A DNA stretch of 64,000 nucleotides from Roseobacter sp. HKCCD6576-2 (GTDB lineage: Bacteria > Pseudomonadota > Alphaproteobacteria > Rhodobacterales > Rhodobacteraceae). Under the pieces are notes generated by a model that worked only from the letters and a program-made list of their open reading frames with translations, did no database searches and was not told the origin of the DNA. Positions 1 to 8,779 of the stretch are shown here, piece after piece. The translations under genes and the position numbers were made by a program. The stretch spans positions 682,001 to 746,000 of the forward strand of contig NZ_WVNW01000001.1 of NCBI RefSeq assembly GCF_013179285.1. Reading direction: 5' to 3'. How positions within the stretch are numbered: the first letter of the stretch is position 1; each line of letters opens with the position of its first letter.

Positions 1-768
1 AATCCGATCCTTGATCTGGCCCATGCGTTGGGCGATCCGTCGCTCAGCTTTGAAGCCTTCGAGCGCATGGTCGAAGAGGCCGCGCGCCGCGATGACCGGG
101 TTGTTGTCGCGCCGCGCGCCGATAGCGATCTGATGGCGCGCAGTCCGGTTCTGGTCTGGCGCAACGCCACCCGCATACGGTTAATCCGCGCCTTCCGCAT
201 GGCCCATGGTGCGCCGGAGGATGCGCTCCTGCCCGGCGAGCCGCTGATTTGTGATGGGATCGAGTTGCCGATCAAGCACCGCAAGAAACGCATTGATCTG
301 GAGGCACGCGGCCTGATCAAGGGTGCGCAGGTGGTCTATGTCGGCCCCGGCAACAAGCCCGGGTTCTCGCGGCTGCATGTGGTTGGGGCAGAAAGCCCGC
401 GCCTGTCTGCCGCCTCGATTGTGAAAATCGAAAAGCCGGATGAGGAAGAGCCGTTCATTCCCTACGCCGCGCGGATGGGCGCGGCGTTTCTGCATGGCGC
501 GGCGGTGACCACCCACAAGGCGCAAGGCTCACAATGGGAGACGGTGCAGGTCTTTGCCCCCGATCTCTACGCCGCAGCCCGGTCGGGGCGCGAGGAGGCG
601 GGGCAGGCCCTTTGGAAGCGCTTGGCTTATGTGGCGATCACGCGGGCGGAGCATCGGCTCATATGGGTCACACGCTATATGCTGTCAAAGCCGCAAGTGG
701 TGCTGGGCGTGGACGATCTGGTGGTACCCACCGTACCACTCGCGCTCGAAGGGGAGGCTCTGCTATGA
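1..768 (+). CDS. RecD-like ATP-dependent DNA helicase, C-terminal part (5' end outside window)
   Basis: The frame is open from base 1 and ends at TGA 766-768, so about 255 C-terminal residues are visible and the start lies upstream of the window. Near the end sit TTHKAQGSQW and AYVAITRAEHRLIW, which match the late helicase motifs (2A/UvrD_C-like region) of superfamily 1 RecD-type helicases. Such proteins unwind DNA with ATP in repair or recombination. The Walker A region is not in the window, so full activity cannot be judged. The stop overlaps the start of the next gene (ATGA), suggesting translational coupling. A generic AAA/UvrD-type helicase is the alternative name. Confidence 0.8.
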   Translation, partial: NPILDLAHALGDPSLSFEAFERMVEEAARRDDRVVVAPRADSDLMARSPVLVWRNATRIRLIRAFRMAHGAPEDALLPGEPLICDGIELPIKHRKKRIDLEARGLIKGAQVVYVGPGNKPGFSRLHVVGAESPRLSAASIVKIEKPDEEEPFIPYAARMGAAFLHGAAVTTHKAQGSQWETVQVFAPDLYAAARSGREEAGQALWKRLAYVAITRAEHRLIWVTRYMLSKPQVVLGVDDLVVPTVPLALEGEALL

Positions 769-1493
769 AAACCATCCTAATCACCGGGGCCAGCTCGGGC
801 ATTGGCCGGGCGACCGCCGAATTGTTCCTCGAACAGGGGTGGTGTGTCGGTCTTGTGGCGCGCCGCGGCGAGATGTTGGAGGACATGGCAGGCGGGTTGG
901 AAACCGCGTTGCCCTTGCCCGCCGATGTCAGCGATTTGGCACAGATGGAGGCGGCTGTCGCCGCGATGGTCGCGACCTGGGGACGGCTAGATGCGGTTTT
1001 CAACAATGCCGGCATTTTCACGCCTCAGGGCACGATTGATGAGATCGATCCCGAAGACTGGCACCGTTCACTTGCCGTCAATCTGACCGGCATGTTCAAC
1101 ACCGCCCGCGCCGCCTTTGCGCAGATGCGCGCGCAAGAGCCGCAAGGGGGACGGATCATCAATAACGGCTCGCTCTCGGCCCATAACCCGCGCGAGGGCT
1201 CGATTTGCTATACCACAACGAAACATGGGGTGACTGGGCTGACCAAGACGCTGGCGCTCGATGGCCGCCCTTTTGGGATCGCGGCCGGGCAGATCGACAT
1301 TGGCAATGCGCGGACCGAGTTGGTCGATAAGCTGAATGCCAGGATAGAGGCCGAGGGCAAACCCCTGATGCCAATGATGGATGTGGCGGATGCGGCGCGC
1401 TCGGTTCTGCATATGGCCAATATGCCAGCCTCGGCCAATGTGCTGTTTCAGACGGTGATGGCGACGAATATGCCCTATGTCGGGCGCGGTTGA
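765..1493 (+). CDS. short-chain dehydrogenase/reductase (classical SDR)
   Basis: A 242-residue protein with the classical SDR layout: TGASSGIG cofactor loop at residues 7-14, NNAG at 80-83, a serine near 136-138 and catalytic Y149-xxx-K153. The length is normal for a single-domain NAD(P)-dependent oxidoreductase. The ATG at 765 overlaps the stop of the helicase gene by four bases and has GGGGAGG a few bases upstream, so this start is preferred over the long upstream extension of the frame. The substrate cannot be read from the sequence; a cytosolic alcohol/ketone oxidoreductase is the safe description. Confidence 0.9.
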   Translation: MKTILITGASSGIGRATAELFLEQGWCVGLVARRGEMLEDMAGGLETALPLPADVSDLAQMEAAVAAMVATWGRLDAVFNNAGIFTPQGTIDEIDPEDWHRSLAVNLTGMFNTARAAFAQMRAQEPQGGRIINNGSLSAHNPREGSICYTTTKHGVTGLTKTLALDGRPFGIAAGQIDIGNARTELVDKLNARIEAEGKPLMPMMDVADAARSVLHMANMPASANVLFQTVMATNMPYVGRG

Positions 1494-1496
1494 ACC

Positions 1497-1907
1497 CTAG
1501 CCAAGCGGCTTGCCGCCCTTGCCGCCCGCCGGGCCCTGAAACTCCGGCAAACCATCGGCCAGTGTGATCCCCGGCAGGCGGGATGCAACATAAGTGTGGC
1601 ACTGTACGGCGACCTGATCCGGCGTATCCAAGCTGCCAAGGGTCACGAACACCACGCCTTCCGCTTCAAAACTCAGTTGGCTGCCGCAGGTGCCACAAAA
1701 CCGGCGGATGACGCCCGGTGAAGACTGATAAATCTGAGGTGCGTCTCCGACCCAATCCATCGCATCCGGGGCGACCTCCACAAATCCCATGAATGGCGCG
1801 CCGGAGGCTTTCTGGCACATCGTGCAGTGGCAGTAGCTGGCATAGGTCGGCGCGGTTTGGGAACGATATCTGACCGCGCCGCAAAGGCATCCGCCCGCCC
1901 ACGCCAT
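1497..1907 (-). CDS. GFA family (glutathione-dependent formaldehyde-activating, CENP-V fold) zinc protein
   Basis: A 136-residue protein with the cysteine pattern of the GFA family: C7-x-C9, C26-x-C28-xx-C31 and C71-xx-C74, which in this family bind two zinc ions. Founding members speed up the condensation of formaldehyde with glutathione, but most relatives, including small ones like this, have no proven reaction. It lies three bases downstream of the Alph_Pro_TM gene stop and on the same strand, so it may be the tail of the TauE-Alph_Pro_TM transcription unit. It is convergent with the SDR gene, with only three bases between the stops. Confidence 0.85.
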   Translation of the reverse strand: MAWAGGCLCGAVRYRSQTAPTYASYCHCTMCQKASGAPFMGFVEVAPDAMDWVGDAPQIYQSSPGVIRRFCGTCGSQLSFEAEGVVFVTLGSLDTPDQVAVQCHTYVASRLPGITLADGLPEFQGPAGGKGGKPLG

Positions 1908-1910
1908 CGC

Positions 1911-2669
1911 TTATGTCCGAATGTAGCGGAAGACAGCAGAGGCCAGCCACCCCGCCGCAATCGCGATCACCAAAGACATAATACCGTAGATCAAAGGCCG
2001 CTCATGGGCGAGATTGTAGATAAACCTCTCCAATCCGACCTTACGGACCGCAATCGTCGTGTCGAACTCGGTGACGATCTCCCGGTCGCGGGTCAGAATG
2101 ATCCGGGTGCGATAGTCGCCCTCGACCAGATTGGCGGGCAGACGCACGGCAGTGTCAAAGAGGGTCGAGTCGCGCAGCGTCACGGCGCCTTCGTTGAGTT
2201 GATAAAGCCCTGCATCCTCCCGAATGCGGATCAACGCGCGGGTGAAATTCACCTGGTCGAACACATTCGCATCGACGGCGCGCACTGCGCGATGAACAGA
2301 TACGCGATGGCGCAGATCATTCGTGTCGGTCAACACCTCGTTGAAAGGTGCCGTGGTGGAAACGGCATAGAAGGTCGGGGCCTCGTCAACATCCGCAGCG
2401 TCGGTATTGACCCAGATGCCAAAGCGACGCTCTTTCCGGCGCACGGTGATTGGGCGACTCGGCCCCTCCACGGTGATGATCACCTCCAAGGGCGCGCTGT
2501 CAGGGATCGGTGTTTCGCGCCGCACCGCGCCGAAGATCAAAATCTCGGAGCCGTCGAAATTCGTGGTGATGGCGATCTCATCCCGGCTGAGCCCGGCCAC
2601 TACCTCTTCGGCCAGCGCTTGCGTCGGCAAAAGGGTGGCAAAGGCCAGTATGGCGAGCGCACGGATCAA
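1911..2669 (-). CDS. Alph_Pro_TM / TIGR02186 family membrane-anchored protein
   Basis: 252 residues. An N-terminal signal peptide (hydrophobic stretch ending in ALA-EE near residue 21) is followed by a large, probably periplasmic beta-rich domain and one C-terminal membrane helix (about residues 225-246) with a short basic tail. This is the architecture of the alphaproteobacterial family TIGR02186/PF09608, which has no known biochemical function. The start is TTG at 2667-2669, which overlaps the TauE stop (TTGA) and follows a purine-rich GGGGGCGGA; an ATG start would remove the signal peptide. Tight coupling to the TauE/SafE gene suggests it helps or caps the exporter (inference). Confidence 0.8.
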   Translation of the reverse strand: MIRALAILAFATLLPTQALAEEVVAGLSRDEIAITTNFDGSEILIFGAVRRETPIPDSAPLEVIITVEGPSRPITVRRKERRFGIWVNTDAADVDEAPTFYAVSTTAPFNEVLTDTNDLRHRVSVHRAVRAVDANVFDQVNFTRALIRIREDAGLYQLNEGAVTLRDSTLFDTAVRLPANLVEGDYRTRIILTRDREIVTEFDTTIAVRKVGLERFIYNLAHERPLIYGIMSLVIAIAAGWLASAVFRYIRT

Positions 2670-3589
2670 TGTCCGCCCCCTGCACCAAGCGAATAAAGCT
2701 CAGCGGGCTCTAAGAGCAGATCCATGGCCAGCCGCCCGCAGACCGCCAGCACCATGATCGCAAGAAGAATGCGCAACTGTTCGGCTTTCATCTTCACGCC
2801 GATCCGTGTGCCGATCTGCGCGCCCACAACGCCGCCGACCAAAAGCAGAACAGCCAGCACCATGTCGACCGTAAAATTGGTTGTGGCATGCAGAAGCGTG
2901 GCAAAGCCGGTGACGAAGATGATCTGGAACAGCGAGGTTCCGACGACGACCTTGGTGGGCATGCCCAGCAAATAGATCATCGCGGGCACCATGATAAACC
3001 CGCCGCCGACACCCATGATCGCGGCCAAAACCCCGACCAAAAGCCCGACCAACAATGGCGGGATCACAGAGATATAGAGGCCCGAGGTCCGGAACCGCAT
3101 TTTGAAGGGTAGGGCGTCAATCCAGCCGCGCTGCCGACGTTTGGGTGTCGGAGCGCCGCCTGCGGCGCGGGCGCGACGAATGGCGCGAAGGCTCTCGAAG
3201 AACATCAGGCCGCCGATAAGGCCCAAAAACACCACATAGCAAAGTCGGACCAACAGATCGACTTGGCCGAGGGCTGTCAGAATCGCAAAGACCTGAACAC
3301 CGGCGGCGGCACCGACCAAACCGCCAATCAGCAAAACGGTGCCCATTTTCAGGTCCACCGTCTTTCGTCTGAGATGCGCCAATACGCCGGAAAAGCTTGA
3401 GGCGACGATCTGGTTGGCTTCTGTCGCCACAGCCACCGCAGGTGGGATGCCGATGAAGAACAAGAGCGGTGTCATAAGAAACCCGCCGCCGACGCCAAAC
3501 ATCCCCGAAAGGATGCCGACCATGCCCCCTAACCCCAACAGAAGAAAGGCATTAACGCTGACCTCGGCGATGGGCAGGTAGATTTGCAT
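2666..3589 (-). CDS. TauE/SafE family sulfite/organosulfur exporter
   Basis: A 307-residue polytopic inner-membrane protein with two related halves, each carrying a glycine-rich motif: GILSGMFGVGGGFLMTP near residue 28 and GVLAAIMGVGGGFIMVP near residue 185. This internal repeat is the signature of TauE/SafE (PF01925) transporters, which export sulfite, sulfoacetate and related C-S compounds. The first gene of a minus-strand unit with the Alph_Pro_TM protein, overlapping it by four bases. Its start (ATG, 3587-3589) lies about 65 bases downstream of a nine-base inverted repeat at 3653-3678 that could be an operator. Substrate is not determinable. Confidence 0.88.
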   Translation of the reverse strand: MQIYLPIAEVSVNAFLLLGLGGMVGILSGMFGVGGGFLMTPLLFFIGIPPAVAVATEANQIVASSFSGVLAHLRRKTVDLKMGTVLLIGGLVGAAAGVQVFAILTALGQVDLLVRLCYVVFLGLIGGLMFFESLRAIRRARAAGGAPTPKRRQRGWIDALPFKMRFRTSGLYISVIPPLLVGLLVGVLAAIMGVGGGFIMVPAMIYLLGMPTKVVVGTSLFQIIFVTGFATLLHATTNFTVDMVLAVLLLVGGVVGAQIGTRIGVKMKAEQLRILLAIMVLAVCGRLAMDLLLEPAELYSLGAGGGH

Positions 3590-3652
3590 ATGTCGGCTGG
3601 AGCCTCCGTCTCTATAGCTCCGTTTAGCGTGGCTGCGGCATTATGGCCAGAG

Positions 3653-3678
3653 TGTCGCAGGCTGCGCCACCTGCGACA
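3653..3678. promoter_or_regulatory. inverted repeat upstream of the TauE/SafE gene
   Basis: TGTCGCAGG at 3653-3661 is the exact reverse complement of CCTGCGACA at 3670-3678, separated by eight bases. It lies in the 160-base space between the ABC permease stop (3750) and the TauE start (3589). On the minus strand no T-run follows, so an operator or 5'-leader hairpin is more likely than a terminator. The regulator is unknown. Confidence 0.4.
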
Positions 3679-3749
3679 GATCGGAACAGGCTGGTGAGAC
3701 TGGAATTCTCAATAATTAACAGTCTTACCGCCCATACAGGTAGGGGTGA

Positions 3750-4715
3750 TCAGCGTTCCTTCACGTAAGGCTCGCCGCCCGCCCGTGGCGGGATTGCCTT
3801 GCCGACCAGCCCGGCGAGAACGACCACGACGAGGATGTAGGGCAGCGCCTGCATAAACTGCACCGGCACCACGAACTCACCCACTTGGATGTTCTGGAAC
3901 CGGTTGCCGACCGCGTCGAACAGGCCGAACAGAAGGCACGCCATCAGCGCATACCAGGGCCGCCATTTGGCGAAGATCAACGCTGCCAGCGCGATAAACC
4001 CGCGCCCTGCACTCATGTCTTTCACGAAACCCGCCGCCAGGCTGGTGGCGAGATAAGCCCCCGCAATGCCGCAAAGCACGCCGCAGATCATCACCGCCGC
4101 GTAGCGCGCGCGAACGACCGACACACCGGCCGTGTCCACCGCTGCCGGGTTCTCGCCCACGGCCCTAAGGCGCAGGCCGAACCGGGTCCGGAACAGCACC
4201 CACCAGGTCAGCGGCACAATCGCCAGCGCGATGTAGACCAAGATCGAATGGCCTGAGATCAACTCGGAATAGATCGGCCCGATGATCGGTACATCGGCCA
4301 TCGCGTCGGCGAAGGGTAGGGTGATGTTCTGAAACCGTGCATCGCCTTGCAGGGCGGGGGTCCGCCCGCCTTGCTGGAACCAAGTTTGTGCGATGACCAC
4401 CGACATACCCGCGGCCAGGAAGTTGATCGCCACGCCGGAGATCAGCTGATTGCCGCGGAAGGTGATCGAGGCCAGCCCGTGGATGCCGGACAGCACCATC
4501 GAGGCCGTGATCCCTGCCAAAAGGCCGATCCAGACATTGCCCGAGGTATAGGCGATGGCGGCGGAGAAAAACGCTGCCGCCAGCATTTTACCTTCAAGCC
4601 CGATATCGAAGATCCCGGCGCGTTCAGAATAGAGCCCCGCGAGACAAGCCAACAAAAGCGGCGTCGCCAGCCGGACACTGGAGTCGAGGATTTGCAGAAC
4701 AGTGAGGAAATCCAT
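3750..4715 (-). CDS. nucleoside/purine-type ABC transporter permease (second permease of the BMP system)
   Basis: A 321-residue inner-membrane protein with about eight to ten hydrophobic helices and the family hallmark GIFDIGLEGKMLAAAF near residue 35, typical of BPD_transp_2 permeases that pair with BMP-family binding proteins and RbsA-like double ATPases. It carries the cytoplasmic loop RLRAVGENPAAVDTAG, which contacts the ATPase. It is the last gene of the minus-strand cluster running from 9778. Its ATG lies three bases after the stop of a LysE gene, so the two LysE genes physically separate it from its partner permease at 5982-7094. Nucleosides are the most likely cargo (family knowledge). 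Confidence 0.88.
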   Translation of the reverse strand: MDFLTVLQILDSSVRLATPLLLACLAGLYSERAGIFDIGLEGKMLAAAFFSAAIAYTSGNVWIGLLAGITASMVLSGIHGLASITFRGNQLISGVAINFLAAGMSVVIAQTWFQQGGRTPALQGDARFQNITLPFADAMADVPIIGPIYSELISGHSILVYIALAIVPLTWWVLFRTRFGLRLRAVGENPAAVDTAGVSVVRARYAAVMICGVLCGIAGAYLATSLAAGFVKDMSAGRGFIALAALIFAKWRPWYALMACLLFGLFDAVGNRFQNIQVGEFVVPVQFMQALPYILVVVVLAGLVGKAIPPRAGGEPYVKER

Positions 4716-4718
4716 GGA

Positions 4719-5345
4719 TCAGCTCCGACTTGTGGCGAGTTTGAAGGCGGCGAAGGTAAAGAACACGCCAAGCGTGCCCTCAATCCAGCGGCGCGCCTTT
4801 GCGTACCCCATCTGAACCGGGTTCGCGGATAGTGCCAGCGCCCAGAACGAATGGATGGTGAGCGAGACGAGAAACGCTCCGACAGCGAAACAGATGATAA
4901 CGGCCAAGGGCGGCGGTGTCGTGAAGGCCACAGCCGCGATGGCCATCCAGTAGGCAAGAGCCTTGGGCGAACTGGCGCCTAGAAAGAAACCTGTCGCAAA
5001 GGGACGCTCACTTTGTGTTGTGCTTGCGGTCTGGCACGGGGCTGTCGCGGCCCTACGGAAGGCGCGATACGCCAGCCATAGCAGGACCAAGACGCCGATC
5101 CAGCGCAAGATGGTCATACCCCATCCGAAGGTGGCAACCAGGGAGGCCAAACCAAAGGCCGTGACGAGGGCTAGCAAACTGGCCGAACTTGCCGTGCCCA
5201 GGGCGACGCGAAAAGCTTGCCTGCGGGCCCCGTCCGCTCCGAAAGAAAGAATGGCCATCACAACGGGTCCAGGTATTAACGCAGAGGCGATCTGGATGGC
5301 CCAAGCGGCCAGAAGGCCGGGGAGATATATGAGAAGCTCCGACAT
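4719..5345 (-). CDS. LysE/RhtB family exporter (copy 1)
   Basis: A 208-residue membrane protein with about six hydrophobic helices and the early motif PGPVVMAILSFGADGAR, typical of LysE/RhtB amino-acid or metabolite exporters. The ATG at 5343-5345 gives a normal family length; the frame runs further upstream into the neighbouring gene, but that extension is not LysE-like. The last 26 residues (RRWIEGTLGVFFTFAAFKLA region) are almost identical to those of copy 2, while the rest is diverged. It sits between the two permeases of a nucleoside ABC operon, four bases from copy 2 and three from the next permease, so it is probably cotranscribed with them. Confidence 0.87.
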   Translation of the reverse strand: MSELLIYLPGLLAAWAIQIASALIPGPVVMAILSFGADGARRQAFRVALGTASSASLLALVTAFGLASLVATFGWGMTILRWIGVLVLLWLAYRAFRRAATAPCQTASTTQSERPFATGFFLGASSPKALAYWMAIAAVAFTTPPPLAVIICFAVGAFLVSLTIHSFWALALSANPVQMGYAKARRWIEGTLGVFFTFAAFKLATSRS

Positions 5346-5349
5346 CGCT

Positions 5350-5985
5350 CTATACCCGGCTTGTGGCGAGTTTGAACGCGGCGAAGGTGAAAAGCGCGCC
5401 GAGCGTGCCCTCAATCCAGCGGCGTGTTCGCGTGTAAAAAGCGATGACCGGCCCGGTCGAGAAGGTGACGGCATAAGCCACATGCACCAGGATCGACAGG
5501 ATCATGGCGCTGACCACCAGCATCAACCCGATTTGCCAGGGTGCATTCGGCCCGAGGCCAATGGCCACAATCGCAATCCATTGCAGGGCGGCTTTGGGGT
5601 TGGTCATCTGAATGGTCAACCCGCGCAAAACCATGTTACGTCCGTCTGCGGCCCCGGCCTCCATCGCGGCAGGGTTCGGCTTGGCAGCGGAGCGGAACGC
5701 TTTGAACGCGAGCCACAACAGATAAGCGACACCGAAGATTTTCAGCACGATCATTGCGCCAGCATAAGCGGTCATCAATGTGGCCAGTCCGGCAACGGTC
5801 AAACTCGCCCAAATCCCAGAGCCGAGCCCGACGCCCAAGGCCAGCGCGGCGCCTTGGCTACGCCCTCGCGCCATTGAGGTGCCCATGACGGCCAGGATAT
5901 TGGGGCCAATGGCCACAAACCCGAGTGAGAAAATCCCTAAGGCGAAAAACAGGTTGGGAAGATGCTCCGCAATCATGCCGCTCAC
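5350..5985 (-). CDS. LysE/RhtB family exporter (copy 2)
   Basis: A 211-residue LysE/RhtB-family membrane protein (motif GPNILAVMGTSMARGR near residue 27; NPKAALQW in the central part). The start is GTG at 5983-5985, overlapping the upstream permease stop as GTGA; an ATG nine bases later is an alternative. Members of this family export amino acids, homoserine lactones or small metabolites by proton antiport. Its position directly after an ABC permease gene, with copy 1 behind it, suggests that this exporter pair works with the nucleoside transporter or balances a product of nucleoside breakdown (inference). Confidence 0.87.
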   Translation of the reverse strand: MSGMIAEHLPNLFFALGIFSLGFVAIGPNILAVMGTSMARGRSQGAALALGVGLGSGIWASLTVAGLATLMTAYAGAMIVLKIFGVAYLLWLAFKAFRSAAKPNPAAMEAGAADGRNMVLRGLTIQMTNPKAALQWIAIVAIGLGPNAPWQIGLMLVVSAMILSILVHVAYAVTFSTGPVIAFYTRTRRWIEGTLGALFTFAAFKLATSRV

Positions 5986-7094
5986 TCCGCCGGGGTTTCT
6001 TGACCGCGCTCGGCGCGCCGGAAGCTCAGGAACAGTTTCTCCATCGGCATCCGCACCATATTGTCGAGCGCGCCGGTGAACAGGATCACAAGAGCCTGGA
6101 TCACCACGATCATCTCGCGGCTGACAGCAGGCATCTCAAATTCCAACTCTGCGCCGCCTTGATAAAGCACGCCAAAGAGGATTGCGGCGAGGAACACGCC
6201 CACCGGATGCGAGCGCCCCATCAGCGCCACCGCGATCCCGACGAAGCCTGCGCCTTGCACATTATCGATGACCAGCCGTTCGGCTTCCCCCATCACCGCG
6301 TTGATCGCCATCAACCCGGCCAATCCGCCCGAGATCAGCATCGAGATCATGATGATCCGCACCGGGTTGATCCCGGCATAGACCGCGGCAGTTTCGGAGT
6401 GCCCGAAGGCACGGATCTCATAGCCCAACCGCGTGCGCCAGATCAGCACCCAGACCAGGAAACAGGCCAGAACCGCGATCAGGAAAGCAATGTTCAGCGG
6501 CGTCGACGATCGGAACCCGAGCCAGGGCGCGATATCGGCCGCATTGGGCAGGTGCACCGCATCGGCAAACCGCGCGGTTTCCGGCGCCATCGAGCCCGGC
6601 ACGCGGAACACATTGACCAAGAGATAGACCAGCAAAGCCGAGGCGATGAAGTTGAACATGATCGTGGTGATCACGATATGGCTGCCGCGTTTGGCTTGTA
6701 GATAGGCCGGGATCGCGGCCCAGGCCGCCCCGAACAGTGCCGCGCCCGTGCAGGCCGCAACAAGCGCCACGGACCAATGTGGCCAAGGCACCGTAAGGCA
6801 GATCACCGCCACGCCCAGCCCCCCAAGGGCGGCCTGACCTTCACCGCCGATGTTGAACATGCGCGCATGGAACGCTACGGCCACAGCCAGGCCAGTGAAG
6901 ATGAAATTCGTGGCATAAAACAGTGTGTAGCCCCAGCCATAGGCGGAGCCCATCGCGCCACGGATCATGATCTGCATCGCCTCAATCGGGCTCTCGCCGA
7001 TATAGAGCACGACCAGGCCCGAGACGACCAAAGCCAAGATCACGCTGATCAGTGGGATCAGGACCACATCGGCCCATTTTGGCATCTTCTCCAT
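5982..7094 (-). CDS. nucleoside/purine-type ABC transporter permease (first permease of the BMP system)
   Basis: A 370-residue inner-membrane permease of the BPD_transp_2 family, with the conserved MFNIGGEGQAALGGLG segment near residue 80 and the loop EIRAFGHSETAAVYAG near residue 235 that docks the ATPase. Members with this length and motif form a heterodimer with a shorter permease, here the gene at 3750-4715. Its start codon overlaps the ATPase stop by one base (TAATG) and its stop overlaps the next LysE start by four, so translation of the row is coupled. The likely role is nucleoside or purine import through the inner membrane. Confidence 0.88.
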   Translation of the reverse strand: MEKMPKWADVVLIPLISVILALVVSGLVVLYIGESPIEAMQIMIRGAMGSAYGWGYTLFYATNFIFTGLAVAVAFHARMFNIGGEGQAALGGLGVAVICLTVPWPHWSVALVAACTGAALFGAAWAAIPAYLQAKRGSHIVITTIMFNFIASALLVYLLVNVFRVPGSMAPETARFADAVHLPNAADIAPWLGFRSSTPLNIAFLIAVLACFLVWVLIWRTRLGYEIRAFGHSETAAVYAGINPVRIIMISMLISGGLAGLMAINAVMGEAERLVIDNVQGAGFVGIAVALMGRSHPVGVFLAAILFGVLYQGGAELEFEMPAVSREMIVVIQALVILFTGALDNMVRMPMEKLFLSFRRAERGQETPAE

Positions 7095-8635
7095 TACGCG
7101 GCCCCCTTGGTCATGCCCGCCATCATCAGGCCGAGTTCTTTTTCATCTGTTTCGGCGGGCAAACGCTCGCCCATGAAATGCCCGTCAAACATCACGGCGA
7201 TCCGGTCACTCAGGCCGAGGATCTCGTCAAGCTCGACGCTGACCAGCAAAATCGCCTTCCCCTGATCGCGGAGCGCGATGATCTGTTGGTGAATGAACTC
7301 GATCGCGCCGATATCGACACCGCGCGTCGGTTGCCCAATCAGCAGCAAATCCGGGCTGCGTTCCATCTCGCGGGCCACAACGATCTTCTGCTGGTTGCCG
7401 CCCGAGAAATTCCGCGCGGGCAGGCGCGGATTTGGCGGGCGCACGTCATATTGCTCCATCTTCGCAGCCGTATCCGCCCGGATCGCCGCGTTGTTCATCA
7501 GCACCCGATTGCGCTGGTACTTTTCGTCGTGGTGATAGCCGAAGGCCATGTTTTCCCAAGCTTCAAAGGGCATGATCAGCCCTTCTTGCTGGCGATCTTC
7601 GGGCACATGCGCAATGCCGCGCTTGCGGCGTGATTGCCCATCGGAGTGCTTGCCGGTCAGGTCAATCTCGTCATTGTTCAACACGACAGTGCCGGCCTGG
7701 GCCGGGATCATACCGCCCAACACTTCCAAAAGCTCGGTCTGACCATTGCCGGCCACGCCCGCGATGCCCAGAATCTCACCGCCGCGGATCTCAAACGAAA
7801 CGCCTTTCAGCCGCTCGACGCCTTTGCCATCCTTGACCCGCAGGTCTTCGACTCTCAGCACCGTTGCGCCCAGATTGGCAGGTTGTTTATCCACGCGGAG
7901 CAAGACCTTGCGGCCCACCATCAACTCGGCCAGCTCTTGCGGCGAGGTCTCGGCGGTTTTCACCGTGGCGGTCATTTGCCCCCGGCGCATCACGCTCACG
8001 GTATCGGTCGCATCCATGATCTCGCGCAGCTTGTGGGTGATCAGGATGATGGTTTTGCCTTCTTCTTTCAACCGCTCAAGAATGCGAAACAATTGCGCGG
8101 CTTCGGCGGGCGTCAAAACGCCCGTTGGCTCGTCCAGGATCAAAATGTCGGCTTGGCGATAAAGCTGCTTTAGGATCTCGACCCGCTGCTGATGTCCGAC
8201 GCTCAATTCTTCGACAATCGCGTCGGGATCGACCTCCAGCCCGTATTCGCTGGCCAATTCGGTCAGCAGCTTGCGGGCCTTGGAGATCGAGGGCTGCAAC
8301 ATCGCGCCATCTTCAGCGCCGAGGATCACATTCTCAACAACCGTGAAATTCTCCACCAGTTTGAAATGCTGGTGCACCATCCCGATACCGGCGCGAATGG
8401 CGGCCTGGCTGTCGGGGATCGGGGTAAGCTGCCCATTGATGAAAATCTCGCCCGCATCGGCTTTGTAGAAACCATAGAGGATCGACATGAGCGTCGATTT
8501 CCCGGCGCCGTTTTCGCCGACAATCCCGTGGATTGTGCCGGGCTGGACGGAGATGGAGATGTCTTTATTGGCCTGCACCGGGCCGAAGGCTTTTGAGATG
8601 CCTTTCAACTCAATCGCGGGGGCGGTCTGGGTCAT
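7094..8635 (-). CDS. double-domain ABC transporter ATPase for nucleosides (NupA/YufO-like)
   Basis: 513 residues with two nucleotide-binding halves. The first has a full Walker A, GENGAGKST at residues 40-48, the signature LSVGHQQRV and Walker B ILILDEPTG. The second half keeps FSGGNQQK and the GVAGNGQTELL loop, where the Walker A lysine is replaced, as is usual for the second domain of RbsA/NupA-like ATPases. It powers import with the two permeases at 3750-4715 and 5982-7094 and the BMP protein upstream. It lies 144 bases downstream of the BMP gene behind a hairpin, which probably tunes its expression below that of the binding protein. Confidence 0.92.
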   Translation of the reverse strand: MTQTAPAIELKGISKAFGPVQANKDISISVQPGTIHGIVGENGAGKSTLMSILYGFYKADAGEIFINGQLTPIPDSQAAIRAGIGMVHQHFKLVENFTVVENVILGAEDGAMLQPSISKARKLLTELASEYGLEVDPDAIVEELSVGHQQRVEILKQLYRQADILILDEPTGVLTPAEAAQLFRILERLKEEGKTIILITHKLREIMDATDTVSVMRRGQMTATVKTAETSPQELAELMVGRKVLLRVDKQPANLGATVLRVEDLRVKDGKGVERLKGVSFEIRGGEILGIAGVAGNGQTELLEVLGGMIPAQAGTVVLNNDEIDLTGKHSDGQSRRKRGIAHVPEDRQQEGLIMPFEAWENMAFGYHHDEKYQRNRVLMNNAAIRADTAAKMEQYDVRPPNPRLPARNFSGGNQQKIVVAREMERSPDLLLIGQPTRGVDIGAIEFIHQQIIALRDQGKAILLVSVELDEILGLSDRIAVMFDGHFMGERLPAETDEKELGLMMAGMTKGAA

Positions 8636-8687
8636 GTGATGGTCCTGGCCGGGGTGCGGGTCTGCGACGCACGAATAAGTCTATGGA

Positions 8688-8721
8688 AAGGGCCGCTCAC
8701 CGGCAGACCGGGGCGGCCCTT
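8688..8721 (-). terminator. intercistronic hairpin between the BMP gene and its ATPase
   Basis: AAGGGCCGC at 8688-8696 pairs with GCGGCCCTT at 8713-8721 (nine base pairs, sixteen-base loop). On the minus strand only short T stretches follow. Such hairpins after binding-protein genes usually protect or partly terminate the mRNA, so that binding protein is made in excess over the membrane parts. Confidence 0.5.
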
Positions 8722-8779
8722 CCTTGTCTTTATGAAACGGCGCGGGGGCAGATGTCTATGCCCTGCGCCGTGTTCGTGA

